Origin: UBA11663 sp049616325
Lineage (GTDB): Bacteria; Bacteroidota; Bacteroidia; Flavobacteriales_D; Sanyastnellaceae
Assembly (NCBI GenBank): GCA_049616325.1
Contig: JBMZHG010000007.1
Span: 1-64,000, forward strand
Direction: 5' to 3'
DNA: 64,000 bases
Below the pieces are notes generated by a model. The model was not told the origin of the DNA, ran no database searches, and was given only the letters and a program-made list of their open reading frames with translations. Shown piece after piece: positions 60,884 to 64,000 of this stretch. A program made the position numbers and the translations under genes. Every line of letters starts with the position of its first letter. The stretch's first letter is position 1.

Positions 60884-62556
60884 CGGCACTGGCCCTTGGT
60901 ACGGGAGCCCGTCAAAGGCTCGTCTTGCTCGCCTTGGCCGCGGCCTTGGTTTTGTTCGGCACGGGTTGCGCTCAGGTCGGCTCCCCCACGGGAGGTCCCA
61001 AGGACGAAACCCCGCCCCAACTTCTCGCGGCCGATCCTCCCGTGGGCGCCACCGAGGTGCGTCCTTCGTCGCTGCGCCTGACCTTTGACGAGTACGTCAA
61101 AGCGGGCTCGTGGCGGCAACAGTTGCTAGTCAGCCCGCCGCTTGACGGCGCCGTCGATTTGGTCGTTCGTGGGAAGGAGGTTGAATTGACGTGGGACGGA
61201 GATTTGCGGGACAACACGACCTACGTGGTGCAATTTGGGGAGGGCGTGGTGGACGTCAACGAGGGAAATTCAGCGGTCAATTTGGTGCACGCCTTCTCCA
61301 CGGGACCGCAGCTTGACACGCTCAAGGTTCAGGGTACGGTGGTCGACGCGTTGGACGGATCGCCCTCCAAGTTTCAGCGAGTTCTTCTGTACCCTTCAAC
61401 GTGGCCTGTCGACAGCGTGTTGGCGGGCGTGGCACCGCAGTACGTTGGGGCCACCGACGAGGAGGGGCGGTTCGAGGTGGCCTACCTGCCCGCGGGGTCG
61501 TTCCGCCTGCTGGTGCTCGAGGACGCCAACCGCAACTACACCTGGGACGAAGGAGAACGTGCCGCGGTCGGCCCCGAGCGGGCCCAGGCGGGAGACTCGG
61601 CAGTTTACGTCATGCGTGCAGGCTCCACCGCGGCACCTCCGTCGCCCTATCTCTCGGAGTCGGTGCGCGATTCGAGCGGGTGGGCGCGGTGGAAAATGAG
61701 CGAACCGTTCGCGCCAGGGGACTCCGTTTCTTGGGCCGGAACCGAAGCTGCGCAGTTGATGAAGCCCTCCGGCGACGCAGTTCGCGCGTTTGGGTGGAAC
61801 GAGGCTTCGGACAGTGCGGCAGTTCAATTGGTTTGGCATCGTGCACCCGAATGGCCCAAGGGTGCGTGGCGAACCGACACGGTGGACGTGCCCCGTCCAC
61901 GGATTCGGCCTGGAGAAAAAGCAGCCCTGACCTCCAAGCCCATGGGCAAACAACTTCCAGGACGCATGCCTGAACTCGCGTGGTCAGCGCCAATTTCAAG
62001 CGTCGACACGGCGCTGTGTAGGCTCGAGGTGGACAGCACTGAAATCGCTTGCCCGGTGTCAGCGCCTTGGCCGTCGGACAGGTTCGAGTTGGCCGCTCCC
62101 GAATTGCAGCGGGCGGGGTCGGAGGTTCGGCTGACCATGCTTCCAGGGGCCCTGAAACGGGCAGGAAAGGAAGGTGCGGTGGTGCCAGAAGACACCTTGG
62201 AATTGGTTTGGAGCGTTCATCCCGTCGAGGCGTTGAGTGAATGGGGGTTGACCCTCGAAGGGGTTGGGTGCCGCGGGTTGCTCGAGCTGGTCAACGCACG
62301 TGGAGAACGTCAAGATGTGGTGTACGTAGCGTCGGACACCACGGTGCGTTGGCGGGGTCTGCTTCCTGGAAAGCACAGAGCAATCTGGTGGGGTGACCTC
62401 GACGGAGACGAGGTCTGGCGGGACGTGGACGTGGAGAGCTGGCGCGAGCCAGAACCGGTAACGCGGTCCGAGCCGGTCGAGTTGCGCGCCAACTGGGTGG
62501 TGGAGACGACGTGGCGACTCGATTCAACCGCTTGCGGCCTTCGTCCTGTCCGTTGA
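60880..62556 (+). CDS. Ig-like (SbsA-type) domain lipoprotein
   Basis: Lipoprotein of 558 residues. The signal LVLLALAAALVLFGTGCAQ ends with lipobox GTGC. An N-terminal Big_5/SbsA Ig-like domain follows (PPQLLAADPPVGATEVRPSS, LTFDEYVKAGSW, LVVRGKEVELTWDGDLRDNT), then a carboxypeptidase-regulatory-like or SdrD-B-type beta domain (GRFEVAYLPAGSFRLLVLED, DANRNYTWDEGE). Such proteins are common in Bacteroidota; function unknown. Translation is probably coupled to the preceding gene by an ATGA overlap. Pro/Gly-rich start GSPTGGPKDETPPQ is the family's typical mature N-terminus. Confidence 0.87.
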   Translation: MTALALGTGARQRLVLLALAAALVLFGTGCAQVGSPTGGPKDETPPQLLAADPPVGATEVRPSSLRLTFDEYVKAGSWRQQLLVSPPLDGAVDLVVRGKEVELTWDGDLRDNTTYVVQFGEGVVDVNEGNSAVNLVHAFSTGPQLDTLKVQGTVVDALDGSPSKFQRVLLYPSTWPVDSVLAGVAPQYVGATDEEGRFEVAYLPAGSFRLLVLEDANRNYTWDEGERAAVGPERAQAGDSAVYVMRAGSTAAPPSPYLSESVRDSSGWARWKMSEPFAPGDSVSWAGTEAAQLMKPSGDAVRAFGWNEASDSAAVQLVWHRAPEWPKGAWRTDTVDVPRPRIRPGEKAALTSKPMGKQLPGRMPELAWSAPISSVDTALCRLEVDSTEIACPVSAPWPSDRFELAAPELQRAGSEVRLTMLPGALKRAGKEGAVVPEDTLELVWSVHPVEALSEWGLTLEGVGCRGLLELVNARGERQDVVYVASDTTVRWRGLLPGKHRAIWWGDLDGDEVWRDVDVESWREPEPVTRSEPVELRANWVVETTWRLDSTACGLRPVR

Positions 62557-62602
62557 CTTTCGGGGAAAGGGCACCAAGGCCTCCTGCCGGGATGCCCGGA
62601 CG

Positions 62603-63301
62603 TTACCCGTTGATGTCGAGAAATTTCTTGACGGCGTCCAAGGAGCCAAACACCACCAACGTGTCTGTCGCCTCTATGGTCGTGTCCGGCTTGGGGACAC
62701 CCAAGATGTGCTCCCGCATGCAGGGTGCGCCGTCCGTCCCGGTTTCTTCGAATTCGCGACGAATGGTGATCAAGCGCAACTCGTAGCGGTTGGCCAATTC
62801 GAGGTCCTGCAGCTGCCGGCCGTGGCAGGCGGTGGGGGCTTTGATCTCGGCGATTTCGTAGTCGTCGGGAAGGGACAAAAACCCGCGAATGTTGGGGTTA
62901 ATAAGCCGCTCGCCGACCACCTCAGCGACCTCGCTTTCGGGACTGAGAATTTCCGTTACCCCAAGGCTGCTCAAAATGCGTTCTTGGTTGGCGTCGTTGG
63001 CGCGCACAATGACGCGCGGCAACCCGAGGTCAAGCAGGTTGAGCGATGTCAACACCGTGGCTTCGAAGTTCTCGCCGATGGCCACTACGGCGGCGTCGAG
63101 GTCTTGGACGTGCTGGGCAAGCAGGGCCTTCTTGTCGGTTGAGTCGAGCGTCACGGCCAAGGAAACATCTTCCTTGAGAAGTTCCGTGCGGTCGGCGTTG
63201 GAATCAAAGGTGAAGACCTCCGCGCCGCGACGGGCGAGGGACAAGGCGATTTGGGTGCCGTAACGGCCGGCGCCAAACACAGCAAATCGAGATCGTGCCA
63301 T
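62603..63301 (-). CDS. TrkA/KtrA-type potassium channel regulatory protein (RCK)
   Basis: Cytoplasmic gating subunit of Trk/Ktr K+ uptake, 232 residues. The Rossmann RCK-N domain has FAVFGAGRYGTQIALSLA (GxGxxG), an acidic VFTFDSNADRTELLKED, and DAAVVAIGENFEATVLTSL. The C-terminal RCK-C/TrkA-C domain spans about residues 140-228 (TTIEATDTLVVFGSLDAVKK). The ATG at 63301 starts MARSRFAVFG; the upstream open frame overlaps the kynU end and is not used. The channel subunit is not in this window. Confidence 0.92.
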   Translation of the reverse strand: MARSRFAVFGAGRYGTQIALSLARRGAEVFTFDSNADRTELLKEDVSLAVTLDSTDKKALLAQHVQDLDAAVVAIGENFEATVLTSLNLLDLGLPRVIVRANDANQERILSSLGVTEILSPESEVAEVVGERLINPNIRGFLSLPDDYEIAEIKAPTACHGRQLQDLELANRYELRLITIRREFEETGTDGAPCMREHILGVPKPDTTIEATDTLVVFGSLDAVKKFLDING

Positions 63302-63335
63302 GGCGCAAAGGACGAAAGAAAATCCTTCGCTTCGT

Positions 63336-64000
63336 TCAATGCGAGTCCGCGAGTTGACGCAACCCGGACTCCAAGACCTCGCCGAACCGCACCAAATCCT
63401 CAAAGCTGTTGTAAAGCGGAACTGGGGCCATTCGAATGACGGCCGGCTCGCGCCAATCCACAACGACCCCGCGTGCCATGAGGTGGTCAAACAACGACCG
63501 GCCGTAGCCGTGGGCCACCACGCTCAACTGGCATCCACGTTCGGACTCTTCAGAGGGAGTCAAGATTTCGAGGTGGGCTCCGGTGCGCTCGGCCACGCCG
63601 TGAACCACACGCCCGAGGTGGGCCGTCAGGCGTACTGATCGTTCGCGCAAGGCAGGCATGCCTGCCTCGAGGAACAGGTCGAGGGCCACCTTGTGAACTG
63701 CCATATTCAGGACCGGGGCGTTGCTCATTTGCCAAGCCTCGGCGCTCGGCATCGGCACAAATTCGGGGTCCATCTTGAATCGACTTTCGGCGTCATGTCC
63801 CCACCAACCTTCAAGTCTGCGAGTGGCCGTTCCCCGTCCCTCGGCATCCCGCACGTGGCGTTCGTGAATGAACACGCCTGACACGGCTCCTGGCCCTGAG
63901 TTCAGGTACTTGTAGCTGCACCAGCAGGCGAAATCAACGTCCCAATCGTGGAGCTCGAGCGGCACGTTGCCCATGGCGTGTGCCAGGTCAAACCCGCACG
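63336..64000 (-). CDS. kynU: Kynureninase, 5'-truncated by the right edge
   Basis: C-terminal ~220 residues of a PLP enzyme cleaving kynurenine to anthranilate and alanine. The visible part begins CGFDLAHAMGNVPLELHD, a kynureninase block. It has the PLP-lysine motif CWCSYKYLNSGPGAVSG, the WWGHDAESRFKMDP loop, and the C-terminal VVDWREPAVIRMAPVPLYN. The N-terminal half lies beyond position 64000. Same strand as the TrkA-type gene, 34 bp away, so they may be cotranscribed. Confidence 0.92.
   Translation of the reverse strand, partial: CGFDLAHAMGNVPLELHDWDVDFACWCSYKYLNSGPGAVSGVFIHERHVRDAEGRGTATRRLEGWWGHDAESRFKMDPEFVPMPSAEAWQMSNAPVLNMAVHKVALDLFLEAGMPALRERSVRLTAHLGRVVHGVAERTGAHLEILTPSEESERGCQLSVVAHGYGRSLFDHLMARGVVVDWREPAVIRMAPVPLYNSFEDLVRFGEVLESGLRQLADSH

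Overview
The window is GC-rich, gene-dense DNA that reads as a chromosomal scaffold from a Bacteroidota bacterium, most likely a high-GC member of the Flavobacteriales/Cytophagales side of the phylum. The support is a type IX secretion (T9SS)-type C-terminal sorting domain, repeated GCT..A.NY...A..DDGSC modules in secreted proteins, DUF4286, a hemC-hemD fusion, a long SecA with a C-terminal zinc motif, a short DnaE-like second polymerase III alpha, and class Ia ribonucleotide reductase. Two runs of ten N (33507-33516 and 45861-45870) mark assembly gaps, so this is a draft or metagenome-derived scaffold. No rRNA, tRNA, IS element, prophage or CRISPR array was seen.

Layout. 1-6092: four large secreted proteins, rich in acidic/Cys repeat modules, three on the minus strand and a T9SS cargo on the plus strand. 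6157-14842: a DNA-damage tolerance locus. It holds an operon dinB-type Y-family polymerase -> SRAP-domain DNA-protein crosslink enzyme -> DnaE-like polymerase (minus strand), and a LexA/UmuD-like self-cleaving HTH-S24 repressor on the plus strand. A secreted metalloprotease gene lies between them. The repressor and dinB promoters share a TGCTC-N13-TGCTC direct repeat. 14867-20126: NifU-like protein and two amidohydrolases. 20142-28801: trpS, bacilliredoxin, aspS, an M1 peptidase fused to a barrel-like region, an acyl-CoA carboxylase beta chain and a secreted thioredoxin.

28829-42433 is mostly housekeeping: queA, truB, mfd (broken by an assembly gap), fbp, rsmA, a DUF4286 protein, a TPR protein, a lipoprotein, serS, rpmA and rplU, the last with a long PAAKK-repeat tail. 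42497-50066: EamA transporter, an HMA-domain lipoprotein translationally coupled to heme A synthase, a GH92 mannosidase, then hemCD and hemA. 50239-57983: nrdA, nrdB, secA and a DUF1569 protein. 58002-64000: upp, DUF72, comF, free-methionine-R-sulfoxide reductase, an Ig-like lipoprotein, a TrkA-type K+ regulator and the C-terminal part of kynureninase.

Most coherent group: the 6.2-14.8 kb mutagenesis/repair locus looks like a self-contained SOS-type regulon. It has a repressor with an intact Ala-Gly cleavage site and Ser/Lys dyad, matching operator candidates at both promoters, and two of its three effector proteins carry a beta-clamp binding motif (QINLF in DinB, QGSLF at the extreme C-terminus of the SRAP protein). 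Heme/respiration genes also cluster (ctaA, hemA, hemCD) without being one operon.
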